From Tetmemena sp. SeJ-2015 (Eukaryota; Ciliophora; Spirotrichea; Sporadotrichida; Oxytrichidae), in contig JAJKFJ010022100.1 of NCBI GenBank assembly GCA_027382625.1, positions 62,001 to 126,000 on the forward strand: a stretch of 64,000 bases of DNA, written 5' to 3'. Of the stretch, positions 1 to 14,026 are shown piece by piece. The notes under the pieces are model-generated. The model searched no databases and was not told where the DNA came from. It saw only the letters and a list, made by a program, of their open reading frames with translations. Both the position numbers and the translations under genes were made by a program. Position 1 is the first letter of the stretch; each line of letters begins with the position of its first letter.

Positions 1-1
1 A

Positions 2-1010
2 TCAGAAAAAAGGGTGAATTTACTCACCATCAAGAAATTAGTTGATGAATTGTTTGGAATCTCCATTCATTTCGGATATAGGAACTTATAGTAACTAATT
101 ATTCCTAAACTAATATACAATATTTTTTTTAAATGAACATGTTTTATCCAACTTCTTCTCATAATCAGTTGCACATATCTTATTTTAGGAAGTATTACAA
201 TTACACTTTATGACTATTAAATTTACCTGTTCTTGGCTTAGACCTCTCTGTGCATTTTCTCCTTTTCGATGCCTCCAAGAGAATCCTCCACATACTTGAC
301 AGTTCCCTGAGGAGGTTGGAAGTATTTGCTGCCTCTCTTTCCATGGACCTTAAATCCGTATATCTTGGGCTCGTAGAGATAAATCTTAGGAGGGAGTATG
401 ACTGCCTCAGGATAGTGCTTCAAGAACATGTGAGGGAAGCTGGTTCCAAAGTAAGCTCCATCGATATTCACACTTCTGCTCTTGGGAAGATAGACCTCCT
501 CACAACGAGGGCAGAATACCTTAAATCTGCAGGTCTTAAGTGCGTCTGAAAGCCCAACTGGCAAAGTCTTTTGCTTGTCGCAAAGAGCGCGAGGGCAGTA
601 CCCGAAAACACCAGATAAGTATTTCTGGTAAATTTTGGCCATGCCCTTTGGAGTTTAAATGTAGCGTGTGTGGATGAGTCCGTACAAGTCTGACGCCTCC
701 TGATTAAGCTCTAGGAAGTGCTCGTCTGATAAATCCTCCTCATTTGGAGCGAGAGGGGAGAGAATCATCTTGATGCAAGTCTTGAACTTATCCTTTGCAA
801 AGTTAGCTTGCAGCCCATACAAATTACTATAAGAATGAAATTGAACTGATCTCTGATGAAGTCCTCATCTACCTCTACTAAAAACTCGTGTCCTTCGAGG
901 GTACAGAACCAGCGGATCCAACCCAAGTTAGTCATCTCATCTGACATGGCGTCAATATCGACGTGCTCTTCTCCAGAGTCTGAGTTTTAGGCAAGTTGTT
1001 CCTCTTCCAT
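2..1010 (-). CDS. CSNK2B: Casein kinase II regulatory (beta) subunit
   Basis: CK2-beta binds and stabilises the catalytic CK2 dimer and directs substrate choice. The conserved core is plain: an N-terminal [19 protein letters not shown] segment, then FGYCPRALC and CPRCEEVY, which give the paired CPxxxC/CPxC cysteines of the zinc dimerisation site, then [12 protein letters not shown] and a YGFKVHG segment. The start is the ATG at 1010, giving an acidic leader before the conserved part. A 17-nt insert (826-842) breaks the frame in the N-terminal domain; its removal restores a conserved [11 protein letters not shown] segment. The frame stays open past an in-frame TAA (Gln) and ends at TGA at positions 4-2. 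The last ~75 codons are an unfamiliar tail and may include a 48-nt intron near 178-225. Family call is very secure; the C-terminal end is less so. Confidence 0.95.
826..842 (-). mobile_element. IES, 17 nt, pointer AATTT (CK2-beta)
   Basis: On the coding strand AATTT occurs on both sides of CATTCTTATAGT (copies at 821-825 and 838-842 on plus). Removing one copy plus the insert restores the CK2-beta frame exactly. It has no GT-AG ends, so it is not a spliceosomal intron. Confidence 0.85.
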
Positions 1011-1152
1011 TTCTTAGCCTGTTGAGTTAATTAAAAGCTTTTGAATTTAAATTTATATAATTATTTCAATCATCTTGATGAGGTGTAATTCTAATATGCG
1101 ATATCAACCTTAGAGTTACGAAAAATTAATTTTCTTTTGCTTATATAATCTC

Positions 1153-4100
1153 TCATTGCGAAAGTCCGTACGCCGGGTCATTTAAATAGGTTTATTGATG
1201 GTTGAGTAAAAATTAGAGGAGACGGTCCTAGCTCTCAGACTCGAATTTGAGGCAGTTTGTTTTAAGCAAACACTCTCTATATTTGGCCTATATTATATCC
1301 AGATCTTTTTGTCCTTTGATGACTCTGAGGAACTCTTCTACTTTCTTTTGGTGTCTAATTGTGTCTTATGCTGCTCTTGCTCTAAATGTATATTCAAAAA
1401 CTGTCCTTGCAATCTTGTACCTAGCCATGTCAACTATCCTCTGGCAGAGGTCCATCAGTAGTTTCACATTCGAAACCTTGAGCTTGAATGCTTCATTGAT
1501 AGTTTGGAAGAGTTTATTTTCCTCATAGTATACTATATTTATCATAGCCTCTACTATGTAAATATCTGGGTTTGTTGGGTCAAGTAAGTTGGCAAATTAA
1601 TATGCTATAAAATCAATGGCCTGATGCAGGCATTTTTAAGCATATTGACGATCTGTACGATCTACATAACCCCTTTCGCTTGTCCAAGCTTGCATAAAGT
1701 AACCATAAGCAGTTTTCTTCCTCATCAACCCTTCTTCGAAATAGGGAGTCGCTTATCTTTTCTCTTCGCATTCATGGAAATATTAAAATAGAGGAAGGCT
1801 GAGCCAATAATAAGGAAAAATATTTCATTTCTACAATCCTATTGAAAAAGAATTCGTCCTCTATTTCCTGGTGCAAAAAGATTGAAGTCCTAAATGCTTT
1901 CAAGTATAAATTATGGGCAAGCTCAAAACTCTTCTCGAAGTAATGGCAGTGACCAATATTTATCAAGGTTTGCACATCGTCTTCCTAGATTTATGACACT
2001 TATTCAAAGATCACTCTAGCTTCTTTATACTTCTTTTACGAGTACATAATCTTTAAAATAAATATCTTAGCATCTAGCTGCAGAGTGATGAGATCGTCCT
2101 CTGGCTTGTGATGAGTCTAATCCTCTGGAGTTTTAAGCTGCTCTCTAACTAACTTAGCTATCGAAACGAAACCTAGATCTAGAAGATATCTAGTCAAATC
2201 AAGATAGACTTAATTTTGGTGTTCAATTGAAAGTTTTGCTCCTTTATAAGCTGGCTTAGATTCGAGATTAAAGTCATTGTCAGGCTCAGGATATGAGGGA
2301 GGCTAGGATCCTTGAGGAATCTTTAAAGGCGCATGTGAGACGGGGTGATGGTTTTATGAAGTGCCAGGAGGCTCGACTATACCTTAGTCTCTCAAGCTTT
2401 TTAAGAAGGCTAAGGCTTAATATTTCTGGCTTAAAAATATTTAAAGATAAGGGATCCCAATCCTCTGCATATATTAGACTTAAGAGTAAGTTAACTTTAT
2501 CGTATTGATATCCATCCTTCGCAAGCTTATTGAGAATGACAATGGACTCTTATTTTCTTCCTTAAGTGAAAAGATAGCAGGCATAAATTAAGGCTACCTC
2601 TTGATTTTTTATTTGGAAAGAAAAAGCATCTCTCAAATAGTCATTTGCCTTCTCTTGCTAATCAGAATAGTAAAGTGAAATATTTAATCATTCCTGAGAT
2701 AGAATTTTCCCATCTCCATCATTTTCTCAGGATCTCCTTCGAAAAGAGAAATGTACTTTTGCATATAATTCTCAGCCTCTACTATATTAAAGTGAAGGTA
2801 CTCATACTCATAGCTAAGTCGTTTATATCTCATTGCAAGAGTTTCTCCAGTGTTTTACTCAATCATAGTGTCTCTTTCTTTAATAGCTTATTCCGAAGTC
2901 ACAGTCACATTTTCATGTAACTCATTCTTCTTCTTTTCAACTAACTGTTTTACAGTAGCTCTCATTTAATCCACTAAGTATGAATAGAGGGAAGAATAGA
3001 AGTGATCTCTTTCGTCTTTATGAAGACCCTTAATAGGTCCTGTCATTTTAAAATACTCTTTCACTATTCTAACAATAGTCTTCTTAAGTTTCTCCTTCAT
3101 GATATGATACTTGCCAGAGGTGTTAATCTCGTACAAAAACTCCTTCTTTCTCTCTTCAAATTTAATTAAGAAATGAGTCAGAGAGTTCAGTATCGGTCTT
3201 TCCTCCTTTAAATTCAGATTCAAGCTCGTTTTAGAACATATTGTAATACTCTTTGGCCAAGGATTCAATTGCTAATGCTATTTACTTTTTGAAGTCTTCA
3301 GTAGGATCCTTGCTAAAAGGCCACTTTATGAATTGCTTGATTGGGACTACTTCATGAGGAAGGGGCTCTGGATACTCAGGAATATAAATTTATAAGGGAA
3401 TAGTAGGAGTAACAGGTTAGGTCAAGGTAATTTTCAAATATACGTAGGTCCTTGCCTGCTCGAATAAATGATCTGGTTCTTCAGATTGGACCCATCTCTC
3501 CACACCATCATCTCCTGTTTTCTTTATCATTGGATTGCAAGTGCTGAGATACACCCTCTGCTTTGTTTCAATGCCTCCTGGTACAAGTAAATCTTCAAAG
3601 CTGAGCCAAGCATAACCGTATGTTGGCTTCAAATCTTCAACTGCTCCTCCCTTACCACCTTTAGGTGGAGCTTTCTTAGCCGCGGCAGCTTTAGGATCAG
3701 TTATTTCCTCCTCAGGTGGAGTCAACTTATTGAACTTGATCCAGCATCCTTTGTCTGCATTTACTGCCTCCTCAAGCTCTATTAACTCATAGTTGCTCTT
3801 AAGAGTATCATTTATAACGAAATTAAACATGAGAGTCTTAACTTGACCCACGTACAATTTTTTCTAAAGCATTTCAAGCTCCTCTTGTAACTCTGACTTA
3901 AGATATTCTTCTTCAGCTGTAAGAGCTGCTATTCTTTAATTAATATCCTCGATTCTTTTTACTGCACCTACGTTATGGAATTTAATGCATGGCTCTTTAT
4001 ATATATCCTCATTAGTTCTATAGAACTTAGTGTCTTCATCGAGCGCATCCCACTCCTCTCTTTGTTTTCTTTCTTTCTCCTCTTTTTCTCTTCGCTCTTT

Positions 4101-4529
4101 TTCCTGTCTTTCCAACTCCTCTTTAGATGGCTCGTCTTCTTTCTTCTTAGGATCTTTAGGAGCAGGTGGCTTTCCCTTTACATTTTTGGCAGCTTCTGCT
4201 TCTGCTTTTTCTTCCTCAGTAAGCTCTCTAGGGAATATCTTCGCATTGCGAACTGAAATGCCACATACTTCTAACTCATAGCTGTAGGAAGCTTCATTTG
4301 GGTCATCCTATTTCAAAGTTCTCAAAAATGAAACTTTATATCATATTTAAGCATATTTTAATTAACTTACAATCTTAGTTTTCCATTACTCTGGAAGAGA
4401 GTATACTCCATAGACCTCTAAATTAACATGTGTCGATTGATTGGGCTTTCTCATTCTTTGGAGAGCTTGATCGATATCTACTTTCTTCTCTATGATTTCT
4501 GTATTGCTTGCTTGTCCAAGTGCTTGCAT
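1153..4529 (-). CDS. CFAP70: CFAP70-like axonemal TPR protein
   Basis: Length (~1,100 codons) and plan match CFAP70, a central-apparatus/outer-arm-associated ciliary protein. There is an N-terminal region with a beta-rich domain (LEVYGVYSLPEQWK, YSYELEVCGISVRN), a Lys/Glu-rich linker with a KGKPPAPKDPKKKEDEPSKE stretch, a second beta-rich domain (VGQVKTLMFNFVINDTLK, YGYAWLSFEDLLVPGG), then a helical TPR-type C-terminal half. Start is the ATG at 4529; a GT-AG intron lies at 4308-4370. TAA and TAG are used for Gln throughout and the gene ends with TGA at 1155-1153 after the residues DPAYGLSQ. Reading-frame jumps in the C-terminal half (around 1.77 and 2.9 kb) imply further IESs whose pointers I did not solve. 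The CFAP70 assignment rests on layout and motif feel rather than an alignment. Confidence 0.7.
4308..4370 (-). other. GT-AG intron, 63 nt (CFAP70-like)
   Basis: Coding strand gtaagttaat ... gaaatag; removal joins EQWKTKI to DDPNEASYSYE in frame. Confidence 0.8.
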
Positions 4530-4723
4530 CTTATCTCAATTTTAAAGAAAGTTTGTTCTATTCAATAAATAATTGATTCATCTATATATAAATAGAAAGA
4601 TATTCAGGAATAAGTGTCTGCCTTCTTATTTAAATTATTTATAAACTATAATTAAATTAAGTTATAATAACAGCGATAAAGAGAAACTCTCATTCTTATT
4701 CTTTTGGAGAAAACTGAATACAC
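4530..4723. other. Divergent intergenic spacer
   Basis: AT-rich stretch between the divergent CFAP70-like and coiled-coil genes; it probably holds both promoters, but no defined element could be recognised. Confidence 0.5.
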
Positions 4724-5775
4724 ATGAAAAGAAATTTTAACAACAACAACTATGAGGGAGAATCTATATCCCTCAACTCTCAACAGCATTTGATGCAATA
4801 GCAATTTAAGATATATTTTAATTCTAGAATGGACTGAATTTGAATCAATAAAGTAAATTTCACTATACAATAAATATTTGCTAGCTAATGACAACATAAT
4901 GAGCTAACAGTAATATATGCAGTAGCTACAAGATCAGCAGTAGCAGCAAATGGAAATGAATCATTTGCTGCAGTAGGAAGGCTACCAAAATGTAAATGCA
5001 ATGAGCGTGGTGGATAGGACTCGTCTCTGGGCTGAATATAAAGAGAAGAGTAAGAAATGGAGTTTTCCTTTTCTCAATCTATATCGTTATTCAAAATTTA
5101 ACACTTCATATAGAAATCAAAGAAGCAAAGGATAAGAAGGAAAAAGAAGACTAAAGAGCAGAGGACTGCACTTTCAAGCCTCAAATAAATAACAACTATG
5201 GAACAGTCAAAAGAAAGACTGCCAGATAAGGACAAATGGAAGAGGCGCAACAGAATAAGGGGCTTGATAAATATCTGCAAAGGATGAATCAAGCAAGAGA
5301 AAGAAAGGAGGAGTAGCAGATCCTAGAAGATAAACTTTTTAAGAAAGGTCAGAATTGGAAACCTAAACTCACTACTCCCGTAGAGCCAAATCTGTCTAGT
5401 TTCAAAAAGACTTCCTCCGGCGTAGAATAAAAGGAGGCCCCTAGTGTAAAGGCCTTACATAAGCCTGTGAACCCTTTGCAGTAATAAGTTTAGGCATCTT
5501 CTGTGCAACAGAAGTAATTTTAATCCGAGCTAAGTTAACTTCTGAGAGGATCTAGGTCCTAAGAGGATTAGCAATAAGATGAAGTAACTTAACTTGCATC
5601 ATACGAAAGGTCTTCTCTTTCTAATAATTTAAGTCCTAATCAGATTAGGAACACTAAAGATTTTGTCAATCTTGCGAAGAGAAATAGGGACCAATTCGTG
5701 GAGCTTAGATCTGATATGCAATATGATGAAGCAATAAGCCTTATCCATCAGCATATTTTAAATTTAGATATCTGA
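4724..5775 (+). CDS. Gln-rich coiled-coil protein with CTFKP motif
   Basis: Unrecognised protein. It opens MKRNFNNNNYEGESISLNSQ, has Gln runs (QQLQDQQQQQMEMNH), an acidic/basic helical stretch and the motif AEDCTFKPQINN, a pattern often seen in ciliate cytoskeletal coiled-coil proteins. The C-terminal half is Ser/Gln-rich, ends HQHILNLDI, and stops at TGA 5773-5775. Two non-coding, AT-rich inserts (about 4815-4915 and 5066-5105) interrupt the reading frame and contain in-frame TGA, so they are IESs or introns. No enzymatic motif is visible. Confidence 0.7.
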
Positions 5776-5875
5776 ATTTTTGTAAATGCTCTGCATACTT
5801 TAGACATATGATAATCGAATTTATATACTTGAAAATTTCATTAACCTTCACGGAGTCTTTAAATATTTTGATGAT

Positions 5876-7775
<1,900 letters not shown>

Positions 7776-8068
7776 TAGATTATTCGCTTTTTTTTAATTC
7801 TACAATATTATATTTTTCAATTTTATTTTTCATAAATTAAATAGCTCAACAATCCACAAAAAATTTTATTGATTTTTTCAATCAAATCAAAATAAGACCC
7901 AATATTAAGCAAAATTCTAATAGACTTTTCTTTCTTTAATTAATGAGCATTTTAAAGCAATTTATTTAATTGAGAAGTTTCTCGAAAGTATAATAGAAAT
8001 TTTAAATTATGTCCGCAAAATAAAAATAAATCTATAATTCTAGTAGTCCAAATATAATTTTATCATTG
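7776..8068. other. Intergenic, AT-rich
   Basis: Very AT-rich, with no coding signal in either strand and no recognisable element; upstream region of the CDPK gene and downstream of the Gln/Asn-rich gene. Confidence 0.5.
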
Positions 8069-11000
8069 TCAAAACTTATTTGCTTATCTAATTCTTGCAA
8101 GTGTCTCTTTTGCTTTATTTAGCTTATCTTTAAATATATCTGTGTCTATTTGTGGTTCAGTGGATGACATTGCTCTTTACAAGCTATCTTGGTTATAAGG
8201 CTTTAAAATAAATGGAATTTGAAAAATAAGGAATCTTTGAATTAGGAGAAAGCGGTTAAGTTGAACTGCTGAACTAACTATCCAGCATTTGATTTATGAG
8301 TCTGGATTGAAAGTTTGAATTTGTTGTATTTGGCTTGTTTTCTTCGAATATATTTGTCTGTGGTTCATCAAAATTCTACATATTGTAGTCTTATAGCATT
8401 CCATCATGGACATTTTTATCTTTATAGTTAGACTCATAGGAAGGAAGGTGCTGTTCTCGTGGCGAAATCTAATTGTATTACACAAAATTCTCTTAATGAA
8501 CTTGTTGAATTTGCTGCTTCTCTTTTTTAGGTGAGAGAACGTTTGATTCAATTTTAAATATAGTGCTGGCATGATTTCCCAATCTCTAGCTCAATGGAAT
8601 ATAAGCTTAGCTCTTTTAACAGGATTTTTACAACGGCTTAGAAACCTAATGCTGCTGCTGTGGTTTGCTTGACATATTTTAATTATCTAAGAAAAATAAA
8701 TAATTTGAAAAGTGGGGTAAGATAAATTAACTAAAGTCTGTATTCCTCCTACAAAAGATGCAATTTATTTTTAAAAAATGAATTGTATCTAATTTATAAT
8801 TTATAATGTATCTAATGTATGTATTTTTTAAGTTTAATAGGTAGTTTATTTCGGACTTTCAATTTGCTTGAAGCTCTTTTGTTCTTTCAAGAATTCATTA
8901 AGCTTGATAACTTAATTAGGGATAGCCCCATCTAAACATCTGGTCTACTCTCCAAATCCATATTAATTCAACCTACTTAAGTCTTGTTAAAGAGATCAGC
9001 TGCACTGCCCTAAGTGTGGTAGTTTGTCATTTCAAAAGATTGCACTGAATCAAAGTGATCAACCGCATTTTGTCCTCTTTAAAGCTGAATGTCAATTATT
9101 CCACCAGTCACTTAGGACTACTACTTCAGTGGCAAGATTGGAGTTTGCTCAAAGCTTGGCTGCTACTACTTCTATTAATAATTCTCCTAATGAATCCTTA
9201 GATTACTATTAGAAGAATTCCTACTCTGGTTGCAAATGGATTACCTATTTGAAGAGTAGTTATTAAGATGGTCGAAGGACCGTGAGCGCTGACATTTCTT
9301 CTCATACATCTAAGAGTAAGAATTTGCTTATTGTCTATTATCTTTAGTAATGGATTTAAGGATAAAAAGGAATTTTATTTATTGATGGAGCTTGTACTGA
9401 GATTATGGATTGAATTATTTGTTCTCTATACTTCAGAATCTATTCTAACTTGGCTATATTAAGGTTTTAAGGCTGGCTTGGGAGGCTTGTATTAAAATAG
9501 CTTTGGTTCAAAAGTACATCCCTTCAAATCTCTATCTTTGCTTTAATCTCTCGCAGTTTCAATTTTCTTGTTTTTGTTATTCAACCACATTTCATTCCTT
9601 TATAATATAACACTCTAATAGATAAATAATCAAACTTATTCAGAAATAATTTACTGCATATTATATTTAAAAAGAGTCTTTAAGATTATAATCGTGTTGC
9701 CCTTATGTTTTCAAGATTATTCATTCGAGTTAAAGAGACTAAAAACTTTATACAAAACAGAGAGATATTTATTTATAATGATAATTTTCTTAGCTTTGGT
9801 ATAACCCAATTTAAACATATTTAAATTTAGATAAATTGAGAATGACCCTTCTATAAATTATTCCTTTAAATTACTGGTAAGTCCTTCCACCTTCCTGAAT
9901 TTTATTAGGATTAACTAGTATTTAATCCCTGAGAGCTATAAAAGTTTATCTTAGGAGGCTGATTTTATTTAGCTGGTAATCTAAGTTCGAACAGGATTTG
10001 AAATTATTGATTGAAAATATAGAGCCTGATCTGCAACTCTAGCTCTAACTTATTTTCTAAGCATTGTTTCTACTTGAGTAAGAAGGCTAAATAGCTCTGT
10101 TTTTATTTTCAGATTGCAAAATCTATTTGTTGTTATGACCCAAAATTTTCTATGTTTAGTTCCTAATTATTGAACTGCTGCTACCTAAATTAATTATAAC
10201 ATATTTTAATCCTATTTAGAATAATTATAAAAGAGAACTTATAATATAGACAATAATTCTACATTCTTTTTTATGTTAATTTTAAATTGAGATTATTATT
10301 TTCCTATGCACAAGTTTCGATAGGCTTCTGATAAAGTCCTGATGAGAGCAGACTCATTCCACTCAGAGTAGTTTAATTCAAATAATCCTAGCTCGTTGGA
10401 TTCTGATTATTACAATTAACAAAAAAAGAATCATTAAATTCATCATTAAATGTATTAAAAAAGTAAGATAAATTATAAATAATTATAGTGATATTTAAAT
10501 TGTTTGGAAGCGAAGGTTTGGGAGCGATTGGTATCTTATATAAGCTGCTGAAGTTCTGGTTCATCAAAATAAGATAATGGAACATCAAATGTGTTTAGGA
10601 ATTAGTAGCATTCTTTGAAGTTGAAGAATGATCCTTATCAAGAATTAGATCTAGGATTCTCTCGTTTCTTTTGTCTATGGGTTTTGTAATTGAATTATAG
10701 CCAGAGTTATAGTTGCTGAAGTTAGTTGAACTTGGCATGCTCTATAACTTTTAGTGGATGCTACTAAGCTGCTGCTCGTATATTTCTAAAGGCTCTTTCG
10801 ATGATTGCAATCTTGCTTTATCATAAAGTGATGTATAATTGTAAGGGTTCTAAGTAGGTGGAATCTGATTTATCTAATTTGGAGATAGAATTTTTGGCTT
10901 TTAAAATATTGAAATAAAAATAATAAAAATGATTATACTTCTCTTGCTAAAGATTCTAATTGAGATTATTTGGTTGACTTGAAAAATTAGTATTAGTGTT

Positions 11001-12845
11001 ATTTGATTATTTTATTAAATTACTCATGGTGAAATGCATTAATCTCATTTTACCTTTGCTACTGTTAATTTTATTATCTGTAAAATTTAGAATTTGGGGA
11101 CAGACTGTATTACTAGTGCGCCTCCTTCTGACGGGATTGAGGACTCTTCACATTTTTACTTTTTTAATCAAGCAATCTCTGCTCGATGGAGAAATTATTT
11201 TAACAAAATAAATAGAAAGATAATTTTATAATGAGAGCTGGTTGTTCATTCTATCTTTCAAGTATTACTTACTTCCAGGAGAAATAGGTCAAATTAAAAT
11301 TATAAGAGATTTTGAAACAGCAAAAAGAGAGAAACTTTATTAATGAAGAACAAAAATAGATAAAATTATATTTTTGAATAAAATTATAAATTATAAGTCG
11401 TCTTGCTTGCATATCTTAATTAATCTGGTTATATTCTGCTAGATCCTATTGATGCTTCATATCTCTAATTTTTTCTTATTTCTGTTGATTCCAGTTCATC
11501 AAGTCATTGACACTTCCTATTTATTTTCTAGCTTATCTTATTAATTTAAGGCGCATTCTTAACTTCAGAAATTTCCTTCTCAAGTTTAATTTGCTTTAAT
11601 CTTTAAAAATAAGATCCAATATGCTTTTCTCGATTGACAAATTGCTCTTTCCTGGCTAAAAATTGATTTTGGTTTTCATAAAAGTTTTGAGAATTTTAGT
11701 ATCCATATTATCCCACTTGAGCATTTCTAGCAATTTAATAGGACCTTGGAGAAATGACAGGCTTTTCCTGTAAATTTTACCTTTCCTGGATTTCTCTCTG
11801 GACTTTCAATTCTTCAATTCGCATTTACCTTCTTTGATGATCTTCGTAAAGCTTCTCATGGTGATTTGGAAAGCTAGTTTGATAATTCTTATAAGAAGTA
11901 GATTATGCTCCCATTGCTTCCGGCTTCGACTGCAAGCCATTCTAACTACGCTATCCTCTTTCTCGAGAATTAGACTGCTTAAGTTTACTTTTTACTCCAC
12001 TGTTGCATCCGGAATTATTTGTGTAAAAGTTAAAGCCTGTTAAAGAGGAGGCATCTGAAAGTGGAGATTGAGGAGATCGAGTAAGTGATCCATCTTGCTC
12101 TGTCTTCACTAATATTTGCTCCTGCTTCTTTTCCTGCATCAACTAAGTCTGAAGCTAGATCCTTTGTTAAGTAAATATAAAATTCATAAGTGGCCTTTAA
12201 ATTTTCCAGTCTTTATCTGAAATCTTTTACATCACAGTCACTTTATTCTTAAGTTTTTTCAACAGTTGAGTTTATCTATTATGAGTTTTGGTTCTAAAGT
12301 TGATAGTAATTATTTTGCACTACCTATTCTGCATCTTATTCAGGTCGATCATTATTATAGTCTTGATTAAAGCTATTGAATGCGAATGTATGATGCTATA
12401 TTTCTTGTTACTACTTCTCCTAATTATAATTGAGTTTAATAAACATTAAAAAGGATATCTCCTAATGAAGCTGAGAATATTTGTTGATGAGATTATTCTA
12501 AGCTTGCATTGCAAAGTTAGCAGTGTAATTCATAGGAGAAGATGTAAACTTAGTGGAGTTAATGCCACTATTCAAAGGATTATGAAACAGATTTGGAGAA
12601 ACAGTTTACTGTTGAATAAAGGTTTAATGGGCCGTATTCTAATTATTGTCAGCTTTCTAGCTCTGATTTTATTGAAAATTAGTTTGCTGTATTCCTCTAA
12701 ACTCGCTCATTCTTTTCACATCATCTTAGGATTGATCTACATTTTCCACATTTATAATACTAAATATAGAAGGGGTATTGTAGCTAGAGGGATACTTTTG
12801 TTCTTTACTATAAGCACTTGAATTATGATCTCTAAATGATTCCAT
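8069..12845 (-). CDS. Large Gln/Asn/Ser-rich coiled-coil protein
   Basis: Unrecognised protein read from MESFRDHNSSAYSKEQ at 12845 to LARIRQANKF and TGA at 8071-8069. It is dominated by Gln, Asn and Ser, mostly with TAA/TAG for Gln. Visible segments include a Glu/Lys-rich helix (QRLKQIKLEKEISEVKN), the motif SVNDLMNWNQQKQEKI and the ciliate-type motif DRDLKGCTFEPKLFQ. At least five IESs with good pointers lie in the C-terminal third; each removal joins coding frames cleanly. One frame change near 11.52 kb can be explained by only a 4-nt tandem AATA. The region around 9.65-10.3 kb is poorer in coding signal and may hold larger IESs or a gene boundary, so two adjacent genes cannot be excluded. 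Likely a structural/scaffold protein; no enzyme motif seen. Confidence 0.65.
8158..8194 (-). mobile_element. IES, 37 nt, pointer AACCA
   Basis: Joins YFKALQP to QIDTDIFKDKL near the C-terminus. The insert contains an in-frame stop and a decoy ATG. Confidence 0.85.
8549..8576 (-). mobile_element. IES, 28 nt, pointer AATCA
   Basis: Removal joins SIELEIGK to SNVLSPKKEK in frame. Confidence 0.85.
8673..8871 (-). mobile_element. IES, 199 nt, pointer TCAAGCAAA
   Basis: A 9-nt perfect repeat flanks a clearly non-coding, AT-rich 190-nt core. Removal joins LKEQKSFKQ to TTAAALGFQAVVKILL. Longest pointer found in the window. Confidence 0.85.
8967..8980 (-). mobile_element. IES, 14 nt, pointer TTAA
   Basis: Ten unique bases between TTAA repeats; removal drops an in-frame TGA and joins LFNKTQ to YGFGEQTRCLDG. 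Confidence 0.82.
9326..9375 (-). mobile_element. IES, 50 nt, pointer AAATTC
   Basis: Removal joins SSINKQNS to YSQMYEKKCQRSRS in frame. Confidence 0.85.
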
Positions 12846-13103
12846 TCAAAACTCATTTTTTTAAAAAATCTAAAAATTATTCCATATTCTTCAAATTCAT
12901 GGTGTTTTGGAAAGAAAATGAGGGATTATTAGCTTAAAACTGGTTGCTCTTATCTCTCAGAACTTGCTAATTAAGTCCGAAACTCGTCCCTTACATTTAT
13001 AAAGATGTAAATTTCATATTTGAATTTAAATGCTTTAAGCACTCAAACAACACCATTTTATTATAAGAGATTGGATTATTAAATTTTAAGTGAAATTAAT
13101 CAT

Positions 13104-13880
13104 TCATAGGCAGTCTTAGAGTGAGAAAGAAGTTTTTACTTCGCCTTTAACTTTATTAGAGGGCTCTTTAACTCGTAGAATTATGTAGCCGAAGCTATTC
13201 CATTCCCTGTACCAATGGTACCCACTCCATCCAAGTTATCGAGATTCTTACTTTTGTCCCTCCTCAGACCAGGAGTTAGAAGTCCACTTGATTCCCTTCT
13301 GAAGAGATTCGTATTTCTCCTTAGTTTATTGCTTAGTCCTTTTGTCCCTCTGCTCCCAGATATGCTCGTGTTCTCGTTATCTTTATCACTATCATACAAC
13401 AATGGCACATGCTTATCATCATCGAAATATTTTGAATTTTGCTACAAATAAATTGGTGGAGCTGGCCTCTCTCTGTTATTTTCTCTGACTCAACAAATCG
13501 TAGATGAACAAACTTGCAAGAGCTAGGATAAGTACAAATACCAAGATAGCAAAGTTAGATTTGATAGCCTCACTCGGGAAGTAAGTGGAGCACTCTTAGT
13601 TGGAGCATCTGTTATCAATTCCGCAGCATCCAGACTTGCACTCGATGTCTCTATTGCAATAATCTTATTCGAGTTTCCTATTTGTTGAGCAAGTCTAAGT
13701 GTCCAGGCATTTTGTATTAAAGCAGCAGAAAGAAAGAGCACTCGCTGTTACTAAGACAGTCTTTACCGAAGCTTAAATTCAAAGAAATATAATATTCATG
13801 TTGATGGATTGAAGGCCAGTTTAAGATTGCACCCCGAGGATGGACATTAATAAAAGTAAGCCTGAGCAAGGTATAAACAT
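13104..13880 (-). CDS. Secreted/TM Cys-rich surface protein
   Basis: The N-terminus MFIPCSGLLLLMSILGVQSQ looks like a signal peptide. A cysteine-rich ectodomain follows (KDCLSNSECCFNTKC, TCSTNRK, DYCNRDIECKSGCCGIDN, RCSNQECSTYF). Next comes one transmembrane helix (SNFAILVFVLILALASLFIY) and a cytoplasmic tail with basic and Ser-rich stretches (RGTKGLSNKLRRNTNLFRRE). TGA at 13106-13104 ends it. A type I membrane protein on the cell surface or in a vesicle is predicted. I do not recognise a named family; the repeated Cys pattern resembles small disulphide modules found in ciliate and algal surface proteins. Frame shifts are resolved by IESs at 13725-13737 and probably 13467-13488; one more near 13770-13800 is unsolved. 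Confidence 0.8.
13467..13488 (-). mobile_element. Probable IES, 22 nt, pointer GAG
   Basis: Removal joins the TM segment end (FIYDLL) to RPAPPIYLQQNSKYF. The pointer is short and the locus GA-rich, so the exact border is uncertain. Confidence 0.6.
13725..13737 (-). mobile_element. IES, 13 nt, pointer TGC
   Basis: Ten unique bases between TGC repeats; removal gives the regular spacing LSNSECCFNTKC in the Cys-rich domain. Confidence 0.75.
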
Positions 13881-14026
13881 ATATATAAGTTTATTTTTGG
13901 ATAAGGTATGATTCTATAATCTGCTTTCATTGGAATATAAAATTGATTTTTGTTCAAGCTCTGAATATAAAGATATTTAACTCTGTTCAAATTCAAAATT
14001 ATATTGAAATATATAGTTAAATCAAA

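Noticed and set aside
8069..8170. A separate 33-codon protein starting MSSTEPQ
   Set aside because: A 5-nt pointer (AACCA) removes its first codons and joins the rest in frame to the upstream long gene, so it is a C-terminal exon.
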